A stretch of 64,000 bases of DNA, from positions 1-64,000 of the forward strand of contig NZ_JBPKBH010000004.1 in assembly GCF_051388915.1 (NCBI RefSeq), written 5' to 3'. This document shows, piece by piece, positions 43,335-50,045 of the stretch. Origin of the DNA: Yinghuangia sp051388915. Its GTDB lineage: Bacteria; Actinomycetota; Actinomycetes; Streptomycetales; Streptomycetaceae. The translations under genes and the position numbers were made by a program. The notes under the pieces are model-generated. The model did no database searches. It had not been told where the DNA came from and was given only the letters and a program-made list of their open reading frames with translations. Within the stretch, counting starts at the first letter, position 1. Each line of letters starts with the position of its first letter.

Positions 43335-44443
43335 GCGCCATGGCCGCGCTGACGGCCTGTGCGACGACGGTCGCTCTCGCCGCCCCCGTCGCGCGTGCCG
43401 AGGGCCGGGTGCACTCGGTGGCGCCCGGCGGGTCGGTGCAGGCCGCCGTCGACGCGGCGGCGCCCGGGGATGTCGTCGAGCTCGCGGCGGGAACGTACGA
43501 GGGCAGCGTGTTCATCGCGACCGACCGCGTCACGCTGCGCGGGCCGCGGGGCGGTGGCGCGGAGATCGTCCCGGTGCCGGGCGCCAAGGCCGCGTCGTCG
43601 GGAGCCAGGCCGGCGTCGTCGGACGCGAAGACCGCCGCGGCGGTCGGTGCGCGCGACGGGGCTGCCGAGGCCTGCGTCCAGGCGGGTCACGGGATTTGCG
43701 TGTTCGGGACGCCGGAACACCCGGTCTCCGGGGTGCGCGTCGAGTCCGTGACCGTCTCCGGGTTCCCCGGCAGCGGGGTCATGGGCAAGCACGCCGACGG
43801 GCTCACCGTCGCCGCGGTGACGGCCCGGCACAACGGCGCCCACGGCATCGGCCAGGAGTTCTCCGCACACGGCGTCTTCAGCGGCAACGTGGCCGAGGAC
43901 AACGTGCAGTCCGGGCTGTTCGTCGGCGACGAGACCTCCGGGCCGGGCTCTGCGGTCGCGGGGAACCGGGCGTCCGGCAACCGGATCGGCGTGCACCTGC
44001 GGCGTACCACGCACATCGCCGTGACGGCGAACCGCCTGACCGCCAACTGCGCGGGCGTGTTCGTGGTCGGCGACGAGACCCGGCCGGTCGCCGGGGACCT
44101 CGACATCGCGGGCAACACCCTTGCCGCGAACAACCGTTACTGCCCCGGCAACGACCGGATCGCGCACATCCAGGGGTCGGGGATCGTCCTCACGGGCGCG
44201 CAGGGCGTGCGGGTGCGCGCCAACATCATCACCGACAACCAGGGCGACTCGCCGATGTCGGGCGGCATCGCGATGGTGCCCAGCTTCACCGGCGAGGGCA
44301 CGTCGTTCCAGGAGATCACCGCGAACACCCTGCTGCGCAACGCTCCCGCCGACATCGCCGAACGCGACCCGCGGGGCACCGGCAACCGCTATGCGGCGAA
44401 TTCCTGTGCCACCGCGCAGCCGACGCACATTTGCGGGGGATAG
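43184..44443 (+). CDS. Secreted right-handed beta-helix protein (pectate-lyase/NosD-like fold)
   Basis: The ATG at 43184 (GGCGGA upstream) gives 419 residues: an Arg-rich leader, then a hydrophobic signal (AVSAMAALTACATTVALAAP, ending VARAEG). An alternative ATG at 43340, right after the biotin carboxylase stop, lacks an RBS and a basic n-region. The mature part starts HSVAPGGSVQAAVDAAAPGD, the usual entry to parallel beta-helix proteins, and contains repeated Asn/Gly-rich turns (GNVAEDNVQSGLFVGDETSG, NRLTANCAGVFVVGDE, NIITDNQGDSPMSGGIAMV). No lyase catalytic residues could be assigned. It overlaps the carboxylase gene in another frame, implying co-transcription. Confidence 0.8.
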   Translation: MSGPRSTTRSDARPAVGARPPSSPGHCEAGRTPARPGPARFRSLRHGTAVSAMAALTACATTVALAAPVARAEGRVHSVAPGGSVQAAVDAAAPGDVVELAAGTYEGSVFIATDRVTLRGPRGGGAEIVPVPGAKAASSGARPASSDAKTAAAVGARDGAAEACVQAGHGICVFGTPEHPVSGVRVESVTVSGFPGSGVMGKHADGLTVAAVTARHNGAHGIGQEFSAHGVFSGNVAEDNVQSGLFVGDETSGPGSAVAGNRASGNRIGVHLRRTTHIAVTANRLTANCAGVFVVGDETRPVAGDLDIAGNTLAANNRYCPGNDRIAHIQGSGIVLTGAQGVRVRANIITDNQGDSPMSGGIAMVPSFTGEGTSFQEITANTLLRNAPADIAERDPRGTGNRYAANSCATAQPTHICGG

Positions 44444-44465
44444 CCGGGTGACGGCCGGAGGACAG

Positions 44466-44590
44466 CCACAGCATCGGGCCGTGACCGCACGCTCCTGACG
44501 GGGCCGGGCGGTCCGCGGTCGTCCGATCCACAGCACCGGGCCGTGACCGCACGCTCCTGACGGGGGTCGGGCAGCCTGCGGCCGTCCGAT
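44466..44590. repeat. 62-bp tandem direct repeat (2 copies)
   Basis: Two near-identical 62-bp units (from 44466 and from 44528), each containing CGGGCCGTGACCGCACGCTC. They lie just after the beta-helix gene stop and before the terminator hairpin. Non-coding. Confidence 0.8.
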
Positions 44591-44598
44591 CCAACTGG

Positions 44599-44641
44599 CA
44601 TGGCCCGCAGGCGAGTTCCGACGGCTTGCCTGCGGGCCATG
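44599..44641. terminator. Strong bidirectional terminator hairpin
   Basis: Perfect 14-bp arms CATGGCCCGCAGGC (44599-44612) and GCCTGCGGGCCATG (44628-44641), extendable by GAG/CTT (one G-T pair) to leave a 9-nt loop. It separates the convergent beta-helix gene (+) and chaplin gene (-). Confidence 0.85.
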
Positions 44642-44695
44642 GCGTGTCGGCCGCGGCCGCGCGGGGGAACGCGGCCGCGACCGGACACAGGGGTA

Positions 44696-44998
44696 TTACC
44701 ACTTGCCGCCGTGGTGGCCCGGGGCCATCGGCGGGGTGAGCGGCTTGTCGTGGTGGGTGCCGTCGACGTTCGCGCAGAAGTTGCCGAACGCCGGGTTCAG
44801 CACGCCGATGACGCTCACGGTGTTGCCGCACACGTTGACCGGCACGTGGACCGGAACCTGGATCAGGTTGCCGGACAGCACGCCCGGGGAGCCGACCGCC
44901 GCGCCGTCCGCGTCCGAGCCGGCGAACGCCGCACCGCTGCCGCCCGCCACGAGCGCGGCCGCACCCGCGGCGACGACGAGCGCCTTCTTGACCGTCAT
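44696..44998 (-). CDS. Short chaplin
   Basis: Encodes 100 residues. A signal peptide (KKALVVAAGAAALVAGGSGA, cleavage about residue 26) is followed by one chaplin domain: GVLSGNLIQVPVHVPVNVCG then NTVSVIGVLNPAFGNFC, with the cysteine pair C57 and C75. Chaplins are secreted, self-assembling amyloid-like proteins coating aerial hyphae and spores. Unlike the shortest chaplins it has an extra hydrophilic tail of about 25 residues (DGTHHDKPLTPPMAPGHHGG). There is no LPXTG anchor. ATG 44998 with GGAGAAT upstream. It sits next to the pigment cluster, consistent with sporulation-linked expression. Confidence 0.93.
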   Translation of the reverse strand: MTVKKALVVAAGAAALVAGGSGAAFAGSDADGAAVGSPGVLSGNLIQVPVHVPVNVCGNTVSVIGVLNPAFGNFCANVDGTHHDKPLTPPMAPGHHGGKW

Positions 44999-45239
44999 GG
45001 AATTCTCCGTTCCTGGGGCGGCACCCGAGCGGCGCCGCAATCAGAGCCAACGAGGGGACGCCCTCGGGGCCACTCCCGATGCCGTTTGATCACTCGAAGG
45101 CGTCATGCGCGGCCGGGTTCGGCGTGGTGTCGGGCTCGGATCCGTGGGGCGCGGCCTCGGGATCTGCGGGTCGCAACATGCTGTTCCGCAAAGTGGGACG
45201 TGCGGGGCGCCGCGGGCGAGGGCGGCCGGCGCCTGCCGG

Positions 45240-46157
45240 TCACGGGACGAGGACGATCCGTCCCCGTACGCCGCCCTTGGCCATCGTCTCGTACGCCGAG
45301 GCGACGTCCGCGAGCCGGGCGACCGCGTGGACGCGGACCGGCAGGTCTCCGGCCACCGCGCGGCCGAGCAGCCCGGCGAGGAGTGCCGCGTCCGGGGACG
45401 CGGTCACGACGTCGACGGCGACGCCGCGTTCCTCGGGCAGCCGCGCCGCCGGCTGCACACCGATGAAACGGCCGCCGTCGCGTACCGCCGCCAGGGCCTG
45501 CTCCTGCATGGCTCCGGCATCGGCCACCGCGTCCCACCCCTGCCCGAGACCGGTGGCGAAGTCGACGCCGAGGCCCCTGACGAACTCTTCGTCGGCCGCC
45601 CGGGCAACGCCGGTCACCCGCCAGCCGCGCTCCTGGGCGAGCACGGCGGCGTACGCCCCGACCGCCCCGGCCGCGCCCGTGACCAGCAGCCGCCGGGCCT
45701 CGCCTGCCGCATCGCCGAGCATCGCGACGAGCTGGGCCGCGGCGGTCGCGTTGAGCGGCACCGTCGCCGCCGCGATCAGGTCCAGGCCGTCCGGCACCGG
45801 GACGGCGTTCGCGGCCGGGACGACGAGGTGGTCCGCGTGGGAGCCGTGGTCACGGTCGAAGCCGTCGATGAACCCGGCGACCGGGGTGCCGCGCGGCAAC
45901 TCCACGCCGGAGCCGACGGCGTCGACGGTGCCGGCGAAGTCCCAGCCGAGACCGGTGTGTTCCGGCTGGTGGACCAGACCGAACCGGTGGAAGACGCCGG
46001 CGGCCACGCCCAGGTCGACCGGGTTGACCGCGGCTGCGGCGATCTTGACCCGGACCTCGCCGGGGCCCGGCTTGGCGGGCGGGACGGCGATGATCTCGAC
46101 CGACTGCGGGCCGGACGGAGTACGGACCACGGCCTGGCGGGAGGTCGTCGTGTTCAT
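45240..46157 (-). CDS. NADPH:quinone-oxidoreductase-like zinc-independent MDR dehydrogenase
   Basis: Encodes 305 residues. The GroES-like N-terminal part has KPGPGEVRVKIAAAAVNPVD, and GLGWDFAGTVDAVGSGV is the conserved medium-chain block. The Rossmann part has LLVTGAAGAVGAYAAVLAQE. Catalytic-zinc Cys/His ligands are missing, as in quinone oxidoreductases. RBS AAGGAG before ATG 46157. It is divergent from an HxlR regulator whose dimer sites lie in the 170-base spacer, so redox- or aldehyde-responsive control is likely. Confidence 0.88.
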   Translation of the reverse strand: MNTTTSRQAVVRTPSGPQSVEIIAVPPAKPGPGEVRVKIAAAAVNPVDLGVAAGVFHRFGLVHQPEHTGLGWDFAGTVDAVGSGVELPRGTPVAGFIDGFDRDHGSHADHLVVPAANAVPVPDGLDLIAAATVPLNATAAAQLVAMLGDAAGEARRLLVTGAAGAVGAYAAVLAQERGWRVTGVARAADEEFVRGLGVDFATGLGQGWDAVADAGAMQEQALAAVRDGGRFIGVQPAARLPEERGVAVDVVTASPDAALLAGLLGRAVAGDLPVRVHAVARLADVASAYETMAKGGVRGRIVLVP

Positions 46158-46263
46158 GGCGTCTGCTCCTTCGAGCGGTTGGTGGGAGACCTGCAAGCGG
46201 CCTGCGAGGGGCCGGTGGGGGGTCTTGCCATCGCTGACCGACACGACAACCATGGACGTGTTC

Positions 46264-46315
46264 ACTTCCCCCAGGGAAGTAGGCACCTGAGAGTGCGTAA
46301 CTCTCCGAGCGGAGA
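46264..46315. promoter_or_regulatory. Two inverted repeats in the HxlR/oxidoreductase spacer
   Basis: ACTTCCC, CCA, GGGAAGT (46264-46280, 7-bp perfect arms) and TCTCCG, AG, CGGAGA (46302-46315, 6-bp perfect arms) lie between the divergent oxidoreductase and HxlR genes, the second just ahead of the HxlR RBS. HxlR proteins usually bind such dyads in their own divergent promoter; binding is inferred. Confidence 0.5.
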
Positions 46316-46326
46316 AGGAGTGGGTC

Positions 46327-46773
46327 ATGGCGACCACGACCGCGTCCCAGCGGCGGGCCGGGGCCAAGGCGGAGTACGACGCGTTCCTGGCGGGGTGTCC
46401 GAGCCGTCAACTCCTGGAGCGGATCTCCGACAAGTGGGTCGCGCTCGTCCTCGCCGCCCTCAGCGGGGACGGCCCGCACCCGGGGGCCGTGTGCACCGGC
46501 GAACCGCGGCCGATGCGCTACTCCGACCTGGCCCGCCGGATCTCGGGCGTCAGCCAGAAGATGCTGACGCAGACCCTGCGTTCGCTGGAGCGCGACGGGC
46601 TGGTCACCCGGACCGTGACGCCGACGGTGCCGGTCACCGTCACCTACGAGCTGACCGACCTCGGCCGCTCGCTCCAGGAGCTCATGTACGGCGTGAAGGT
46701 GTGGGCGGAAAGCCACATGGCCGAAGTCCAGACCAACCGCGACGGCTACGACCACGCGCACGGTACGCCCTGA
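46327..46773 (+). CDS. HxlR-family winged-helix regulator
   Basis: Encodes 148 residues. The family start GCPSRQLLERISDKWVALVL (about residues 21-40) includes the single N-terminal Cys often used for redox or electrophile sensing, and RYSDLARRISGVSQKMLTQT is the DNA-reading helix, followed by LRSLERDGLVTRTV. HxlR proteins are dimers that regulate detoxification genes; here the divergent quinone-oxidoreductase-like gene is the obvious target. The region EPRPMRY replaces the usual short loop and is slightly longer (GPHPGAVCTGEPRP) with a second Cys. Confidence 0.92.
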   Translation: MATTTASQRRAGAKAEYDAFLAGCPSRQLLERISDKWVALVLAALSGDGPHPGAVCTGEPRPMRYSDLARRISGVSQKMLTQTLRSLERDGLVTRTVTPTVPVTVTYELTDLGRSLQELMYGVKVWAESHMAEVQTNRDGYDHAHGTP

Positions 46774-46816
46774 CCTCGTTTCGCCAGGAGAAACCGAGGC
46801 GCCGCGACGGCTATCA

Positions 46817-46829
46817 TGGCGTTCCGCCA
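46817..46829. promoter_or_regulatory. Palindrome before the IclR gene
   Basis: TGGCG, TTC, CGCCA: perfect 5-bp arms immediately upstream of the IclR-type gene's RBS. The position suits an autoregulatory site; short and therefore weakly supported. Confidence 0.35.
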
Positions 46830-46844
46830 ATCGAGGAGCGTTCC

Positions 46845-47651
46845 GTGCCAGGGGTCGTCGCCGAAGCCGAGGAATCCACCAGCAAGTCCATCGCGGCGGT
46901 CGAACGCGCCATGGACGTCCTGCTGTTGCTGGGCCGCAGCGGGCGCCCCGACATGGGTGTCACCGAGATCGCCCAGGAACTCGGCATCACCAAGGGCGCC
47001 GTGCACCGCATCCTCACCGCCCTGCGCAGCCGCCGCCTGGTGACGGCCGATCCGACGACCCGCCGCTATGCGCTGGGGCCCGCCGCCGTCGCACTCGGCC
47101 GGGCGTATCTCGCACGCACCGACCTGCGCATGCTCGCCGCGCCCGAACTGCGCGCGCTGGCCTCCGAATGCGACGAGACGGCCACCCTCTCGGTCCGCCG
47201 CGGCGACACCCGGCTGTACGTCGACCAGGTGCTGCCCGCCAGCGAGTTGCGCATCGAGGTGTCGCTCGGCACGCCGTACCCGCTGCACGCCGGCGCCTCG
47301 TCCAAGGCGATTCTCGCCTTCCTGCCCGACGATGAAATCGACGCTTACCTCGCGCAGTCGCGGCTGGCGGCGCTGACCGAGCGCACCGTCACCAACGCGG
47401 CCGCGCTGCGCAAGGAGATCGGCCTCATCCGCAAGCGCGGCTACGCCACTTCGGTCGGGGAGCGCCAGGAGGGTACGGCCGCGGTGGCGGCGCCCGTGCT
47501 CGACCACGACGGCTGCGTCATCGGCGTGATCAGCCTGGCCGGGCCGCAGTTCCGGTTCCGCCAGGCGGTCGCGGAGCGCGCGGCGCGCGTCACCGAGGCC
47601 GCCGCCCGGGTCTCCGCGGAGTTCGGCCACGGTCTGGGTGACGCGGACTGA
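46845..47651 (+). CDS. IclR-family transcriptional regulator
   Basis: Encodes 268 residues from a GTG with GAGGAG upstream. The N-terminal winged helix is SIAAVERAMDVLLLLGRSG and MGVTEIAQELGITKGAVHRI. The C-terminal GAF-like effector domain includes LHAGASSKAILAFLPDDEID and the end-domain block GYATSVGERQEGTAAVAAPV, both diagnostic. Effectors are usually small organic acids. Neither neighbour is a clear catabolic target. A stem with a T-rich tail overlaps its stop codon. Confidence 0.93.
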   Translation: MPGVVAEAEESTSKSIAAVERAMDVLLLLGRSGRPDMGVTEIAQELGITKGAVHRILTALRSRRLVTADPTTRRYALGPAAVALGRAYLARTDLRMLAAPELRALASECDETATLSVRRGDTRLYVDQVLPASELRIEVSLGTPYPLHAGASSKAILAFLPDDEIDAYLAQSRLAALTERTVTNAAALRKEIGLIRKRGYATSVGERQEGTAAVAAPVLDHDGCVIGVISLAGPQFRFRQAVAERAARVTEAAARVSAEFGHGLGDAD

Positions 47652-47693
47652 CGTATCGCGCAACGGTCATGACGCACCGTCAGTTTTGTTTTG
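47647..47693 (+). terminator. Intrinsic terminator candidate with T-rich tail
   Basis: ACTGACG (47647-47653) and CGTCAGT (47678-47684) pair perfectly around an inner ACGGT/ACCGT stem, followed by TTTTGTTTTG. The IclR stop codon lies in the left arm. T-rich tails are rare in this genome, which supports the call. Confidence 0.55.
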
Positions 47694-48206
47694 TGCGGCG
47701 GAACCGACGTCGACCGTCGAAGGCCGGCCGCGTTGTCGTCCTGCCGCCCGGCGGCGAGCCGGACCCGGCGGCGACCCCTACGGTGGCGTGCCACGGAGGT
47801 CGGAGAAGTTCGGTGAGGACGGCGTTCAGCGGATGTCGTAGGCGGAGTAGGACGGGTCGGTCGGCCCGATTCCGATCCCGTTCGCGGAAGCGAAACTCAT
47901 TTCCAAGTTTCGGGGCGTAGAGCGAATTCTCTCGGGGACACGCCCGAAGAAACGCGGGCTGACCTGCCGGAACTTCCGACGTGGTTGATATTTGGCAACC
48001 GGATTTGCTTTTCTCTCAGGCATGTGCAAAGCGCACCCCGTGGGTTCCCGGCCCGAACAGAAGGGCCGGGATCCGCGCCTTCCCAGGACGCGGACCCGGC
48101 GAATGCCGAGACGTCGCATGGCATGCGGTGTTCCGGCGCAGACGCGGCAGTGCCGAATGAGCATTTGCCGCCGTATCGCCCCACGGGAATTCCGGAAGGA
48201 CTCTGG
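47694..48206 (+). other. Long leader region of the Rpf-like gene
   Basis: About 510 bases of lower GC than the surroundings with no convincing gene. The part nearest the Rpf-like gene has hairpins, notably CCCGGCCC with GGGCCGGG around an 8-nt loop (about 48049-48072). Rpf genes in actinobacteria often have a long untranslated leader, sometimes with a c-di-AMP riboswitch; I could not match the riboswitch consensus here. It presumably holds the promoter and leader. Confidence 0.4.
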
Positions 48207-48590
48207 ATGTCTCTCCGTCGTGTCACCCGTGCCCAGACCCCCGCGGCGTACCCCCGACCCCGGCGCCGCCGCGGCGCGCTGGCCGTCCTGATCGCCTTGC
48301 CGGTGTTGGCAGTTGCCGCCGTGGCCACCGCGAACCCGGCGCACGCCGTCAGCGTGCGGACCTGGGACAAGGTCGCCAAGTGCGAGAGCGGCGGCAATTG
48401 GTCGATCAACACGGGGAACGGCTACTACGGCGGATTGCAGTTCAAGTTGAGCACGTGGCGGGAACACGGCGGTAAGGGCATGCCGCACCGTGCGTCGAAG
48501 GCCGAGCAGATTCGTGTCGCCGAGAGAGTTCTGGCCAATCAGGGGCCGGGAGCGTGGCCGGTCTGCGGCCGGAGAGCGGGCCTGGCGTAA
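48207..48590 (+). CDS. Resuscitation-promoting-factor-like transglycosylase
   Basis: Encodes 127 residues. An Arg-rich n-region and hydrophobic core (RRRGALAVLIALPVLAVAAV, cleavage after AHA near residue 48) lead into one Rpf domain: VRTWDKVAKCESGGNWSINT with the catalytic Glu in CESGG, then NGYYGGLQFKLSTWREHGG and ASKAEQIRVAERVLANQG, closing WPVCG with the paired Cys. It is the minimal form, without LysM or G5 domains. Rpf proteins cleave peptidoglycan and help spores or dormant cells to regrow. GGAAGGA RBS 7 bases before the ATG. Confidence 0.93.
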   Translation: MSLRRVTRAQTPAAYPRPRRRRGALAVLIALPVLAVAAVATANPAHAVSVRTWDKVAKCESGGNWSINTGNGYYGGLQFKLSTWREHGGKGMPHRASKAEQIRVAERVLANQGPGAWPVCGRRAGLA

Positions 48591-48844
48591 GGCCCGAGTG
48601 CGCTTGTCGGATCAGTTCGGGACGCCTCCGAGTGCGTGTACCGACTCCCTTTTGGAGGTTCGGCACGGCTGCGCAATTCGGAGGCGTTTCCCGGGTCGGC
48701 GTTCCGGGGAGTTGTTCCCGAATGGTGTCCGCAGATGTTGCCCCGGGGCGGGAAATCGGTGCTGCGAATAGTCGCGGTGAATAATCGGGGAACGATCCGA
48801 AACTTTTCGATCACCGGTTCCCGGGCGCTGTCCCGTACTCGGGA
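48591..48844. other. Intergenic region with a distant inverted repeat
   Basis: About 250 bases between the convergent Rpf-like and LacI genes, lower in GC than average. Perfect 10-bp arms ACGCCTCCGA (48622-48631) and TCGGAGGCGT (48678-48687) enclose 46 bases, a possible termination structure. No gene seen. Confidence 0.4.
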
Positions 48845-49906
48845 TCAGTGCGGCCGTGCGGCGGCGGGACGGGACCGGTCCGCCCCGCCGTCGGGGCTGC
48901 CGTCCGTCCCGTCTTCCGGGCCACTGGACGCCCGTACGCGAAGCTCCCATGCGTGCGGGCGGACCGTGTCGGGCGGCGTGCGTCCGGCCAGGATGTCGGC
49001 CAGCAGTTCCGCGCACGCGCGGCCGTACTCGGCGGGCCGCAGGTCGACGGAGGTGATCGGCGGGCTGCTCGTGCGCGTGGCGGTGCCGTCCACGCACGAG
49101 GCGACCAGGAGGTCCCGGCCGGGCGTACGGCCGAGGGCGTCCGCCGCGTACAGCACCCCCGGGGCGGCGCCGTCCGGGCCGCAGACGACGGCGTCGACGC
49201 CCGGATCGGCGCGCAGGAGGCCGCTTGCCGCGTCGGCGGCCTCTGCGGGCGTGGCCGCGAAGGGGACCGGGCGCACGGCGACCGGGACCGCGTGGGCCTC
49301 GCCCCATGCGGCGGCCGTCATCCGCAGCGCCTGCGCCCACGCGGAATCGCCGCGCGGGGCCAGCAGCCCGGGGCGGCGCGCGCCGCGGTCGGCGAGGTGG
49401 TCCAGGAGCGCGGTCAGCGAGGCCGCGTTGTCGCAGACCACGGCACCGGTCGGGGCCGCGGACGGACCCGGGTAGCGCTCTCCGGTCACGACGGGGACCC
49501 CGGCGGCCAGCATCTCCGGGACGGCCGGGTCGGCGGTGTCGGGGTCGACGATCAGGAGTCCGTCGACCCGCGACGCGATCGGGCCGCGGGCGGCGGTCCC
49601 GGCGAGCAGGACCACGTCGAAGTCGTCGTGCTGGGCGCGGGCCACGGCGCCGAACGCGAGGTTCATGTAGTAGTCGAGCCGGGACGCCGTCCTCGGCAGG
49701 TACAGCCCGATCGCCCCCGTCCCCGCCCGGCGCAGGCGGCGCGCCGCGCTGTTGGGGCGGTAGCCGAGCGCGTCCGCGGTCGCGCGGACCCGGGCGCGGG
49801 TGGCCTCGGCGACGCGTCCGGAGCCCTGAAGGGCGTCCGACGCGGTGCTCCGGGAGACTCCGGCGGCACGGGCGACGTCGAGCAGGGTCACTATGCGGGC
49901 GCTCAC
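48845..49906 (-). CDS. LacI-family transcriptional repressor
   Basis: Encodes 353 residues from a GTG at 49906; RBS is weak and the frame is open further upstream. The N-terminal helix-turn-helix and hinge are TLLDVARAAGVSRSTASDAL, GSGRVAEATRARVRATADAL and GYRPNSAARRLR. The rest is a periplasmic-binding-protein-like sensor (GAIGLYLPRTASRLDYYMNL..., PITSVDLRPAEYGRACAELL). It is divergent from an amidase gene, and two palindromes typical of LacI operators lie in the spacer, so it very likely represses both genes until an inducer linked to the amidase substrate appears. C-terminal tail is Asp/Gly-rich. Confidence 0.92.
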   Translation of the reverse strand: MSARIVTLLDVARAAGVSRSTASDALQGSGRVAEATRARVRATADALGYRPNSAARRLRRAGTGAIGLYLPRTASRLDYYMNLAFGAVARAQHDDFDVVLLAGTAARGPIASRVDGLLIVDPDTADPAVPEMLAAGVPVVTGERYPGPSAAPTGAVVCDNAASLTALLDHLADRGARRPGLLAPRGDSAWAQALRMTAAAWGEAHAVPVAVRPVPFAATPAEAADAASGLLRADPGVDAVVCGPDGAAPGVLYAADALGRTPGRDLLVASCVDGTATRTSSPPITSVDLRPAEYGRACAELLADILAGRTPPDTVRPHAWELRVRASSGPEDGTDGSPDGGADRSRPAAARPH

Positions 49907-49938
49907 AGGCGGTGAGTCTAGACGGCCCGCCGGATACT

Positions 49939-49991
49939 TGCCGGATCGATCCGGCACTGTCTACATTCGGATGCCGCCGGATCGATCCGGC
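49939..49991. promoter_or_regulatory. Two LacI-type operators
   Basis: A perfect 18-bp palindrome TGCCGGATCGATCCGGCA (49939-49956) and a 16-bp perfect copy of its core, GCCGGATCGATCCGGC (49976-49991), with centres 36 bp apart. The central CG with symmetrical arms is the standard LacI/GalR operator form. They occupy the spacer between the LacI gene and the amidase gene, allowing repression of both. Confidence 0.85.
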
Positions 49992-50045
49992 AACGAGCGC
50001 GGCGTATCGCACGTCCGTTCGACCGAGCCGTCAGGAGGCACCCGC

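Noticed and set aside
44466..44641. Insertion-sequence ends or attachment site
   Set aside because: Two direct copies plus a hairpin but no transposase, integrase or target duplication nearby; better explained as tandem repeat and terminator.
47694..48206. ydaO/c-di-AMP riboswitch
   Set aside because: Position fits, but I could not find the conserved sequence blocks, so it was not called.
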